NCBI GenBank assembly: GCA_022592435.1
Contig: JABYQS010000198.1
Span: 1 to 59,467, forward strand
Source: Cerioporus squamosus
Taxonomy: Eukaryota > Basidiomycota > Agaricomycetes > Polyporales > Polyporaceae
DNA: 59,467 nucleotides
Direction: 5' to 3'
Shown here piece after piece: positions 1-10,196 of this stretch. The translations under genes were made by a program, and so were the position numbers. Every line of letters begins with the position of its first letter. Position 1 is the first letter of the stretch. The notes beneath the pieces are model-generated. The model worked only from the letters and a program-made list of their open reading frames with translations, was not told the DNA's origin and did no database searches.

Positions 1-1436
1 GCAACTCAACTGCTTATCCAATATGAGAAGGGTGCAAGCACGCATTCTGGGCGGCTATTGTCACGCCGTTTTGAAGGGCCGCCCGATGGCACCGAGCTAC
101 ATTGGAGCTCCGCTCGAAGCGGGCAGTCGCGCGCGCGCACGGGCGTGCTCAGGGCGTGCTCTTCTCCCTTCCTCCCCCATTCCCTCTCCACCCGCCGCCC
201 CGTTTTCTGCTCCTTCCTCACCTCTCCCTCATTCTGGTGAATCGCTGCTGGAATAGTCGACCAGGGTACCCCGGGTACGTCAATCCAAACTTACAAGAGC
301 TCGTTGTTGAGCATCGATGGTGTCCAGATAGGAGTGCCGAAGGTCTCGTACGCGCGACGGCGATGGGTTCGCGAGTGTTCCGCAGAGGGCAACCCAGGTA
401 AGCAGTCGATGCCAGGGAAGCAGTCGATTGGTCCTGAATTCAGCTCTGAAAGTTGATGTGAATAGGGATGTCGGATTTTGGTGGCCCTCGAGATCTGGCA
501 CCGAGGTACGCCCTCATCGCCGTTGATCTTGGGATCCGGCTGATCAGGCAGCAGTGTGGCGGTCCGACGGCGACGCAGGTACGTGATCAGATGGACGTTG
601 AGTGCGCGCAGGTGGAAGATCTATGCGCATATAGGCAGGTCGGCGGTCGCTGAGGCCCTGACAGCGGCGATCTGGCATTCAGGTATGCTCCGATCCTCTC
701 CGATTATGCGATCCAGCTTACCAGTCAAGCAGTTCTACCTGCGCCTGTTCACGATCCTGGATGAGCGTGCGCCGGCGACCCCGGTACGTCACGGTTCTGC
801 TGCACAACGCCTCTCAAACTCCTACTGACCATGGCTCGCTTCCCGCCCGACTCCACCCTCCGCCCTCTCACCTCCTGGGCTCATTCTCGTCTTGCAGTAA
901 ACAACAACGAACTGCTGCATGGGGTACTTAAGAACTATGTGTTAGAGCACGATCAGCATGATCTCAGTGAGTAACCTTGCTACGGTCTTGGAAGCTTGCT
1001 CATGGTGTTTGGGTCCCAACTCACTGTGATGGTGAGTGCTCTCCCCCAGACGTCCGGAGCGGTACACTAACGCGACAATGTCCAGTCTGCCATGGACGAT
1101 CGAATGCGCGAGGCCGACATGAGGCTCACCAGTAAGTCTTATCTATGCGTCATCAGCCGCGTAGGTCTGACTCAAAGTCCAGAGTGCTGCTCCCCTGATC
1201 ATGGACGCATCCTCATCATGAGGTTGGGAAGGTAGCCGGGTGTAGAGTGAGCCGAGATCTTCGCAAATCGTATGTCATCTTGCTTCTTGTCTGAGGAGCT
1301 GGGAGTTGTAGTTGTTGCAGTGCATGTATGCGGTCTGTGCGAATATATGCGCTATTATTCTCGATGCCTGGCTGTAGTGCGACCCCAAAGGCGTCGAGAT
1401 ATATGGCCGTAAGCCATCGTCGTGTACGCTGATGTT
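1..1436. other. Gene-poor stretch, no confident gene
   Basis: No convincing protein is seen. Many consensus-like splice donors (GGTACGT, GGTAAG) occur between 270 and 800. Two short stretches look exon-like on the + strand: about 899-962, between a pyrimidine-rich CAG and GTGAGT, reading NNNELLHGVLKNYVLEHD; and about 1087-1131, between CAG and GTAAGT. They may be the end of a small gene or a noncoding transcript. No family is recognised. Confidence 0.3.
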
Positions 1437-1676
1437 CACTGTTTGGAACAGCTGTTATCATGATACTGGACACTGAATTGCAACGTATAGAACGCTCATA
1501 ATCAATGTATAGAACAGACATTCTCAATGCAGAGAACAGGGATGCTCGATGCGACGAACATGCTAAATTGATGTTCAAAATGCAGGACTGAACGCTGATT
1601 ATCAATGTGGCGCCAGTGTTATCGACACCAAAAATCAATGTAAAATGGCCGAATTCAATGTTTGGAACATTGACTT
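1437..1676. repeat. Degenerate 22-bp-period array of near-palindromic motifs
   Basis: A motif of the form CAATGTNNNGAACA recurs at an exact 22-bp step: starts at 1437, 1459 (weak), 1481, 1503, 1525, 1547 and 1569 (weak). A last copy at 1655-1671 is a perfect inverted repeat, CAATGTT-TGG-AACATTG. A 22-bp step is close to two helical turns, so bound proteins would lie on one face of the DNA. The array ends about 280 bp before the CGS start codon. It could be a set of transcription-factor sites or an old satellite or transposon-end remnant. Confidence 0.55.
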
Positions 1677-1956
1677 TCCTCGCTCCGTACGCTCAATATA
1701 CGTGCACTCAACGCCGGATTTCCGTGGTGTACGCGCTGTATAACCATTGTCTGGTACGTTGATTTTCATTGCGTTTACTTCCCACAGTGTGGAGTTAGAG
1801 ATAAGATCGCTGGATTTGACTCGCTCCTCCACACCGTGACCATGCAGTCGGCGGCCGCACAAAACTTGTCCTCTACCACGACCATAAAAGCGAGGTCACT
1901 CGCGTACGCTCCCCTTCCTTCTCCTGCCCCGTCCTTGGACCTCCCTGTACCCCACG

Positions 1957-4619
1957 ATGAGTCTCACGGCGACAATGACTCAGAATGATCAGCAGGATAC
2001 ATTGGGCTCACCCGTGCCACCTTTCACGGCACATGCCATCTCGGTCTCTCTCCCGACCTGGAGGGACAACGTGGACTACGAGGAGGGAGCGAAGCGGATT
2101 TCCGATGTCATGGTCTCTGGTTACCCGCGGTTTTTCCTCCACTTGAGCATTCAAAAGGTACGTTGTCATGCCATGTAACCTTCTCAGTCAGAACGAGCCC
2201 TATCACTGGCAAACTATCAAATCCACGGGCAACTGAGTTTCATGAGCTCGGTTGGATGGGTCACGCACGACGTCACGATCTTCTGCCTTGCGCAGAGTAG
2301 GGCGCGGCCATGAGGTGACGGAATGGTACCTGCCATGCTGCATCTGGCGATGCAACAGTGACCTGGGCTGGCTGGAGTCGCGCTGCAATTTGATGCAAGG
2401 CAATCGTCCATGGATCTCGAGAGTTCGGATCTCTTGATCTCACTGCGGGTGTCCACACCCCCTTCGCTTGCGGTACGGTTGGTGTACGGCGCGGCACATC
2501 GCGAGAATGCAGAAGCCTGCCAACCGTTGGCCCCGGCACAAGTCAAGTCAGCGGGGCGTCCGTCAGTTGGTCTATCCTCCGCCTTGTCACGGACCGCCAG
2601 AGAGTCGCCCTGACGATTTCGACCCTCGCGTGATCGTTCGCAGAGCCGCGTCATTTGTGCGGCGGATTCTCTACCGAATAGACTTCCCGGTAGCTCAGAC
2701 GTCATTAAACTTTTGTCCATCTTCCATCCTGACTGACTATGTCGTCAACATGCTCACGGTCATTTGTTCCAGCTTGCGCGGATATGTGAACAGAAATTCG
2801 GCGTGCAAGACGAACGGTGTCTCCTCTGCCCTACGCGGAAGATCGCAGAGCAATGTCGTGCATTTATGATCGACCGCTCGACGAAGGCCGGATCGCCAGT
2901 TCCCGTCCGCCTCGTGCAGTTCACAATCTGCCCAGAGCAGGACGACACCTCGACCTCTTGTGCGGAGCTCCATATCGTCCTGTTCCCCAAGGATTCGTTC
3001 CCTCTCGCGAAGCAGTTCTGGCAACACACCGGTATATGTATCTCCTCACGTCTCGCTGAGCGGTGTCTATCTCTGCTCGGAGAAGACACCGGAAGCCCCG
3101 GAAGCCCCAAGACACCTGTTCCTGCACCCGGTCGCCCGCCTGTGAAGCCCGGGAACCGGCACTACTCTGCGAAGAGCCTTGGCAAGTCGCCTCCCGCCTC
3201 ACCTTCTGTCCTACAAGCTCGCTTTGGTCAAAGCATAACGGAGTCGTCTGCGGAGCCCTTGAGCAAAGACCACTTCAACTACGTCGAGGAGCGCTACGGT
3301 CGCAACTTGCCTCTCGAGTCGGCAGCCGCGGCGAAGCGTGCTATGCGCCGCCGTATAGCTGGCGTCCTTGTCCGGGACACTCCCAAGGATTGGTCCACCG
3401 CCGGCGGGCACGAGGCGGAGCTCGGGCCCAGCACGCGTGGTGTCGAAGGCGTAACGGAAGATGACGTGTACCTATACCCTACCGGCATGGCTGCGATATG
3501 GAGCGGACACCAACTGGCTCTTGGGGCTCTCCCTCCGGCGAAGAGTGTTTGCTTCGGGTAGCTATTTTTCACGTACTGTTTCGAAGATCGCATCCTCAGC
3601 TGACCTTCTAGGTTCCCATACACAGACTCGCTGAAGTGTCTCGAGAAGTGGGGGCCTGGCTGTTACCACTTTGGCCACGGGCTGGATGACGATATCGACG
3701 AGCTCGAAAAGCTACTGGAACGGGAGTCACAGCAGTCGTCTGGACGGCCGGTGCTTATGCTCCTCACGGAGTTTCCGTCCAACCCGCTCTTGCGGTCGGC
3801 GGACCTGCCGAGGCTGCGCAAGCTTGCGGACAAGTACGATTTCCTTCTCATGGTCGACGAGACCATCGGGAACTTCGCCAACGTCGAGGTCTTGCCGTAT
3901 GCGGACATCGTCGTGAGCAGTCTCAGCAAGGTCTTTAGCGGCGACGCCAATGTCATGGGTGGCAGGTGCGTACCTTCCACTCCACCTCTCAAACCGAGCT
4001 TACCGATTCCCCTGTCAGCCTCGTGTTGAACCCGCAAGGACGGCACTACGCCGAGCTCAAAGCATACATGGCTGCAAAATTCGAAGACGTCTACTTTGAC
4101 GAGGACGCGATCTACATGGAGCGCAACTCGCGCGACTTCCGCCGGCGCATCGCCGTCATCGACGACAACACGCTCGCCGTCTGCGAGCTCCTCCACGCGC
4201 GCTCCCTCGCAGCCCCGTCCCCGCCCGCCAACGCCGTCGTCAAGACCGTGTACTACCCCAAGTGGATCACGCCGCACAACTATGATAAGTGCCGCGTGCG
4301 CGGGCCCGACGGGCAGTTCGCCGGGGGCTATGGCGGGCTGTTCTCGGTGACGTTCACGAGCCTCGAGGCGTCCAAGGTGTTCTTCGATACCTTGCCGTGC
4401 ATGAAGGGCCCGAGTCTGGGCACGAACTTCACGCTGGCATCGCCGTACACCATCCTCGCGCACTACGCGGAGCTCGACTGGGCTGCGAAGTGGGGCGTGG
4501 AGGAGGGCTTGGTGCGCGTGAGCGTGGGCATGGAGGACAGGGAGGCGTTGCTGCGCGGCTTCGAGCAAGCGTTGCGTGCTGCTGAGGCGGTCGCGCAGAA
4601 GCCCCAGGATGTGCAGTAG
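1957..4619 (+). CDS. STR2: Cystathionine gamma-synthase (PLP-dependent transsulfuration enzyme)
   Basis: Exons 1957-2157, 2773-3557, 3612-3965 and 4019-4619 join in frame to about 646 residues, the usual length of the fungal STR2/met-7 type enzyme with its long N-terminal extension. The enzyme makes cystathionine from cysteine and an O-acyl-homoserine on the route to methionine. Recognisable parts are the N-terminal [14 protein letters not shown], the fold-type-I segment [15 protein letters not shown], the conserved VDETIGNF (cofactor aspartate) and [10 protein letters not shown] carrying the Schiff-base lysine, then [11 protein letters not shown] after the last intron. All GT-AG junctions preserve frame and no lesion is seen. 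Introns 2 and 3 are 54 and 53 nt, but intron 1 is 615 nt. The gene faced VPS39 tail to tail before the insertions downstream. Confidence 0.9.
2158..2772 (+). other. Unusually long first intron of CGS (615 nt)
   Basis: Donor GTACGT follows the codons for IQK and acceptor TTCCAG precedes LARICEQ; this junction matches the family sequence, so the whole 615 nt is intron. It is more than ten times longer than the other introns of the gene and GC-rich. An open antisense frame crosses much of it but resembles nothing known. No terminal repeats were seen. Confidence 0.7.
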
Positions 4620-4785
4620 GGCGGTAGGAGTACGGGACCGCTCGCCGGCGATGGGACACTGACACTAAATTTCGTGTTGTAGCATAGTGAGGTGCGCGGA
4701 CGTCCGTTCAACCCGGACAGGAGCATTGTACAAGGAATGTATCGCATAGTACATTTACAGTACCATCCAACTGGCTAAATAGAGA
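4585..4785 (+). repeat. CGS 3' end/UTR, original copy of a duplicated segment
   Basis: The last codons and 3' UTR of CGS recur, diverged but collinear, at 6894-7065. Shared blocks include TGAGGCGGTCGC, GAGGTGCGCGGAC and ACAGTACCATCCAACTGGC. By eye identity is about 75-80%. The two copies enclose the first Crinkler/RHS-like gene. Confidence 0.8.
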
Positions 4786-4927
4786 TCATTTGCAGCGGTT
4801 CCGATACTTGTTGTGGAGTTACTGCCAGTATGAGAATTGCCGCTGTAGGCGCCCATTTCTCCTCGCGCTCCTAACGTCTCACTGACTTTGTCATTTTGCC
4901 TCATACCACCAGTCCCTTCCTTCAGTG

Positions 4928-6897
4928 ATGTCCGCACACACACCACCATCATCCTCCGATGTACAGCCTGAGTATGCGCACGTCAACAAGAAGGCTCGAC
5001 CCAGTATCACTGCGGTACGTACGGCAGTCAGTTGCCTACCATCCTTACCCCTGAACGCTAGCCGAGTAGATAGGTCACGGACTGGACGCTGTGCACTGAA
5101 GCCTGCTTCGTCGCGTTCATGAAAGATTGGTGGGGCGATGCTGGACGTGGCCGTCTCCTGTCCGAGGACGACTTCATTACTGTAGAGCAGATCGAGGTTC
5201 TGGATCACTTCGGCCTCCTCACCGAGACCAAGGGCAAGCTCTACGTGCGCAAAGAGTACAAGATCATGTTTTCTCGCCTCTCCAACGCTCGCAAAGCAGC
5301 AACGCCACGGGCCATTCCCGGTGTCGTTCTCACCGGGCAGACGGGTATTGGTGCGCTTCTTCACACATCCCCAGCGAGGCCACACTCTGACACTTGGTGC
5401 TTATATGTTAGGCAAGGCCTATTTTGCTGTATACGTTCTGCTCCGGTGCTTGGCGGGCCGTTATGTTCTTCTCGAGGACGGGGAAGGCACTCTACTTCGA
5501 CAAAGATGGCGTCCGCACCTCTGCCATCGCAAATGTCCGGTTTGCGAGGGAATTCTCTCACATCCTCTCTGACCGCAAGGCTACCCCTGAGGCGCGCGTC
5601 TGGGCTCTCGTTGACTCCCCCTTGGCGAAGGAACCTATATCCCCGGCGAACCACTGCCTACTACCTCTCTTCTACGTGCTCTTCGCCTCAAAGGATCAGT
5701 CCAGGTTCAAATACTTCATCAATCACGGTGCGAGACGATGGATCATGAACCCGTGGGAGGTGGAGGAGCTCCTCATCATGTGACTATTCGTTCATGGTTG
5801 CCATTGAGCGACGCTGACGTCTCCCTAGATCGATGATTCCCGACATAATGCCGACAGCCGGCCGCCCAGTCGACCTCGAAAGGGTGCAGAAACTTCGTTC
5901 ACAGTACGGCCCATGTCCGCGCGACATCGCGTCAGCACTCGTGGACTCGGAGAAGGTTGAAGAAGACGTTCAGGACGCCATCGAATCGCTCAGCATGGAC
6001 AACATCATCAAGCTTGTCCAGGATGCGTCGACGTCACCATCCATTGCCTCGGACAGACTCCTCCTAGTGCAGAGGGCTAATGCTATCGACCCTGCTGTGC
6101 TGCTGAGCGATAGCTTTGTCACCACGTTCAAGACAGCATCAGTGTTAGATGGGATAAGGGCCAGATACAAGCTGCTCGAGCTCGAGGACGCACTGCAACA
6201 TCATCTAGCTTGCGGTCGATGCACGGTACTCGCTGGCATCGTATTCGAGAGCCTGGCTCTCACGGTTCTCTACCGCGGCAGGGCCGATTTTGGTTGCTTC
6301 GTGGAGTATGCCCGCATGTCGCCTGCCTGCGCTCTGAGCGCGGTTCCGCATTGCTTCGAATACCGGCGTGCTCGTAACTCCAGCAGCACTCTGAAAATCA
6401 CGGAGCACCGGGCGGTCCAGCTTGTTGAAGGGGACACCCTGAGCTTGCTCGAGCCTTCCTTCCACGAATCTTCCATTGGCAGTGTCCCCGACATTCCGAG
6501 ATGCCCCTCGTCAGGTATCGTCATGCCTCGGAGATCGACGTTACGCCCGGGCTCTGCTTCATGCCCACGGCACCCAACCATACTCTCTTCGACGCTACTC
6601 CTGACCCCCAACAGTCAATCCGCCACTCTCTGGATCGTGCAAGTTGCGGTACATCGCGCTCCTGCGGGCGCTGTCGCTGGTTTCGTGGCCGTCAAAGAGA
6701 TAGTCAAGAGGGCGAAACGGCGCTTTGCACAGGTCGATGTGAAGTATCTGCTGATCGCGCCGTCTCTGGATGACAGGATGTCAGTGCAGTGGAATATGGC
6801 GAAGGAGTTGGGTGAGGTGGAGGGCGAGGTGCTCGTCCAGTTCGTCGGCAACTACCCCTGCTTCTCTGTAGAAGAGATCATTCAGCCGGGCTACTGA
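4928..6897 (+). pseudogene. Crinkler/RHS-like P-loop NTPase-nuclease, copy 1 (probably decayed)
   Basis: Likely exons are 4928-5014, 5074-5350, 5412 to about 5780, and 5829-6897. Parts in order: a header with DWW..DAGRGRLLSEDD; a Walker A region GQTGIGKAYF split by an intron, where the usual Ser/Thr after GK is Ala; a helical middle; and a C-terminal segment ATLWIVQVA...KYLLIAP that fits the restriction-endonuclease-like end of Crinkler/RHS-type proteins. That family (P-loop NTPase plus REase, transposon-derived and recruited as effectors) is the best match from memory. The frame changes near 5455-5462, and a pair of compensating shifts lies near 6500 and 6615, so a full product is unlikely unless these are sequence errors. 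Collinear with copy 2 from about 4834. Confidence 0.6.
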
Positions 6898-7065
6898 GGC
6901 GGTCGCACAGAAGCCCCCAGAGGCGCAGCAGGGCGATAGCGGTAGGACGCTAGGTTAGTCATATTAAATGTAGTATAGTTGAGGTGCGCGGACATCCTCC
7001 GTTCACCCGGGACAGCAGTGTACAAGAAGTGTATCGTGCAGTATAATTACAGTACCATCCAACTG
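6894..7065 (+). repeat. Second copy of the CGS 3' end
   Basis: Begins exactly at the stop codon of the Crinkler-like copy 1 (TACTGAGGCGGTCGC) and follows the CGS 3' UTR, ending ACAGTACCATCCAACTGGC. It then abuts the 3' end of the VPS39 half on the other strand. This suggests copy 1 entered the CGS-VPS39 intergenic region with a duplication of about 170-200 bp. Confidence 0.75.
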
Positions 7066-9922
7066 GCAGAACCTCATCCTCGCATGACCATATCCTAGAA
7101 TCAGTATCAGGTCCCAGCACCGAGCCCCTCGGCAGGATGCGAACCAACGGTAATGTCTACCACACTGCCATCGTCCTCCTCGTCCCCTCCAGCGTCCGCG
7201 AAGTGCACATGGTGCAGGGTTAACCTTCTCGTTGAACGACGCCGGCTCGCTCTGCACGCGCTCCCCAAGCTCAAGACCCAGCTTCTCGCCTTCGCCTTCG
7301 TCGTCGAGCGGCTCCTCGACGATCGCGCCCTGTTCGCGAATGACAGACCACGTCTGCTCGGCGACGGCGAGGTTCTGTCCTGCGCTGATCGCCTTCACGA
7401 TCTGGCCCTCGTGGTGCGCGTGCAGCGACCGCCGGAGCGAGCGGGTGACAAAAGTGGAGAGTACGCGTAGCGGCCATTCGGGCGGGATCATGGAGATGAC
7501 CTGGAGAATGACTATCAGCCTCCGCGCTGTCATGGGCGTCCAGGACCTCGACAATAGTCACATACTTCTACCACGTCTAGATTCATGGCTTGCGAGTTGA
7601 GAAGCTGAGCCGTACGATCTGCTGTTGCTTTCCTGCAAGATGGAGGCTGCTCAGCCTTAGTCAATAGAGTATAGGCAGCGGACATACCCTCCGCTCATGT
7701 ACACCTCTAGCAGGATCATGACCAGGTCCTTCTTGACCTCGTCGTCAACTGTCTTCTGCCTCTTCATTGGTGTCGGACCTGTCTTGATGGACTTGCCTGG
7801 GGCAGCGAGAGGCGTGACGAGCGCAGCCCATGGCTGGAGGCCCGAACGCTCCCCAATTTGCTGCGCCGTCTTCGCGGGGACGACTTCACCTCCAAGCGTG
7901 CAGTACGCCTCGGCGGAGGTAGCGTCGTTCATGTCATGTACGAGAATGGAAAGTGCAGAGCGGTGATTACCAAGCTGTGAACGGGGAATATGCCTTTGAG
8001 ATTACAGTACATCCCGAAGATATCAGCGTGCTGCATACCTTGCCCTCGAGGATGGCGGACTCCAGTCTGAGGACCTTGGCATGTGGGGAGAGGCGCGTGC
8101 GTACGGCGTCGGGATCGTACATCGTCGAACCCTGAAGGAATAGCAATGTCTTCAGTCGTACGCGTTTAGACTCCGAGTCCGGCGTTGTTGAGGCGAAGTA
8201 GTAGATGTATGATGTATCGGAGCGACTGGAGAAGTAAGATGAAGCTGGAGCGAATGTGAGCAGTGTTGACCAAACGGAGAGAGGTCAGGCGCACTCACCT
8301 TTCGCTCGCCATAGCTTGGATATTGACTCGTCCGCAAGGTATGATGATAGCTGGTCGATATATGCGAACGCTAGTTGGGTGTGCAGCTCCGGGTCCTGTG
8401 TTGCGTGTAAGTCAGAATGAGAACACCGTCACGCATCGCTTACGTGCCTGACTTCGTCGTTGGACGACTAGGTGCTCCAATAGCTGTTCACCCGCTGCCG
8501 GGCTCGCCTCACGAATTTGCTGGAGAAGTAATCGGTCGTCTTCCGCTCTCCGTTTCGAAGGCAGAGTAGATAGCAACAGCTGCGCCCGGTGGTCAACCCC
8601 AGACAGCCAGATCAATCTCTGGTGGACTAACCTTCAGTGCGCGTTCAGAATCTTTCTTGACCAACCATGCAGTCCATCGCTGAATTGATGTTCGGTCTTT
8701 CCGATCGCTCAGCAAGTCATATATTCGAGTGAGCGGGTCGTGGACTTCAGGGTCCTGCCACTCTCCATCTGCAAGTTTAGACCATGCATGCAGCAGCTTC
8801 TCATCGTCACCGTGCCGTTGGTAGAGCTTGCAGAGCACGCCTATATGTCGCGAGTCCACGAGGACAGGCTCGAGTTCAGGAACAACCACCGAATTGGGCT
8901 GGTCAATCAGAGCGGACAGATCGGGCAGCTTCCCAGATGCGACATGAAGCTTGGCCAGGACGGTGTCGACGACCTACGGCATTGTCAGCGTCTAGCGCGA
9001 AAGCGCAGGCGCAGAAGAGAGAACGCACCATACGCATGGCCTCCACATGCGGCGTCGCTGCCTCTACCGCGAGTTTCCGCCTCCACTTGCGCAGGTAGGA
9101 TTCGAGCATGTCGCGCGCGGTCATACTGAGGATGTTGCGCAGCTCAACCGCGGGTGGGGCCTCGCGCGTATTCGGGGAGAGGTGCGGGGAGTAGTTCCTG
9201 ACTAGGTTTTGCGCAACTACATCAGTCCCGACGGGAGATGGCAGGCGGCGGGACCATGGGCCGAGATGGAGAGAAGGAGAAGTCAATAGGGGGTGAATGG
9301 GTGGGGGGCCAGCAGAATGGAGAGACGGACGCGACGACCATGACAGTGCGCGGTGCGGAGGAGGGCGTTGCGGCGGCGGTAAAGAGCGAAGTTTATGGCA
9401 CAAACACTATCCGAAGTCAAGGCGCGAGACAATGGGACACTCACTGATGTCGTCCACGGAGTCCTCCTGCGGCATGTGCTCTGCGACGCCAGCCATAATA
9501 TCAACGGTGTCTGCGTCGCTGAAGAGGTTACCACGCAGCTCCGGGTAATAACTGACGAGGACTCGAGGATCGAGTTCGCCTTCGTACAGGCGATTTCCCG
9601 CATCTTCGAAGAGGGTCTCGGTGAAGCATTGGAAGCCCAACCGTTGGTTCACGTAGCGCAACTCGTCGAGCTATGCTTGTCTTGAGTAGAGTGCAGGTAC
9701 AAGCTGGTCAGACGCGCTCACCTCATGCCTCTCCACTGTCAGTAGAGACTGTAACTTCTTCCGCTGTTGCTCCGCAAGGTCTGCCGCATCTTCGAGCCTA
9801 TGCGCGAGTAATAAAGCGTCCGCCTGAGAGATGAGCGTGGAGGGTAGAAGTGCTTGCACGGCATTCGAACCGAGGACCAGCACATTCGCCCTCGGGAAGT
9901 TGGGATATTGTAGAGTCGCCAT
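7003..9922 (-). CDS. VPS39: VPS39/VAM6 C-terminal half (gene split by insertion)
   Basis: Vps39/Vam6 is the HOPS/TRAPP-associated tethering subunit at vacuole and late endosome. This half carries the helical TRAP1/Vps39 regions: VLVLGSNAVQALLPSTLISQ at the start, then ELRYVNQRLGFQCF...GELDPRVLVSYYPELRG, and near the end EWPLRVLSTFVTRSLRR...ISAGQNLAVAE. Exons (reverse strand): 9922-9722, 9670-9445, 9216-9029, 8973-8632, 8579-8448, 8395-8299, 8244-8039, 7974-7688, 7632-7566 and 7500 onward. All but one intron are GT-AG; the intron 8447-8396 needs a GC donor to keep frame. The N-terminal CNH half lies at 16.4-17.9 kb. An in-frame ATG exists right at the breakpoint (9922). The extreme C terminus is uncertain; the open frame runs to 7003, into the duplicated CGS sequence. 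Confidence 0.85.
9899..9913. repeat. Left copy of direct repeat at VPS39 breakpoint
   Basis: The sequence GTTGGGATATTGTAG matches GTTGGGATATCTGGTAG at 16409-16425, with ten identical bases then a two-base length difference. It lies at the first codons of the C-terminal VPS39 half and looks like a target duplication or microhomology at an insertion site. Confidence 0.7.
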
Positions 9923-10196
9923 TACAAGTGCATTATATCAGCGAGTTGGGGATGCGGACAGCGAGGACAAGGACGCGCACGGCGAGGACGGCGAGGACGT
10001 CGTGGTCTGTTACGACGTAAGCGCGGTAAGTGCTGTTTGAATTGCCGGCTTCACACGGGTAGGCGCCCATTGACACCTTCTTTATCGACTCTTATCGACT
10101 TCATTAACCACTGGTTCATCCTACTCAGGGGTATACTTATCCGAGTACTCATGCGGGCTCTGTTTGCATCCTTCCCTCCCGCTCCCTTTCTCTGCG

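Noticed and set aside
2217..2720. 167-codon reverse frame inside the long CGS intron
   Set aside because: No recognisable domain, no intron structure; chance frame in GC-rich DNA.
3663..4568. 301-codon open frame on the reverse strand
   Set aside because: Exact antisense shadow of the last CGS exons; no family resemblance, and the + strand protein is clear.
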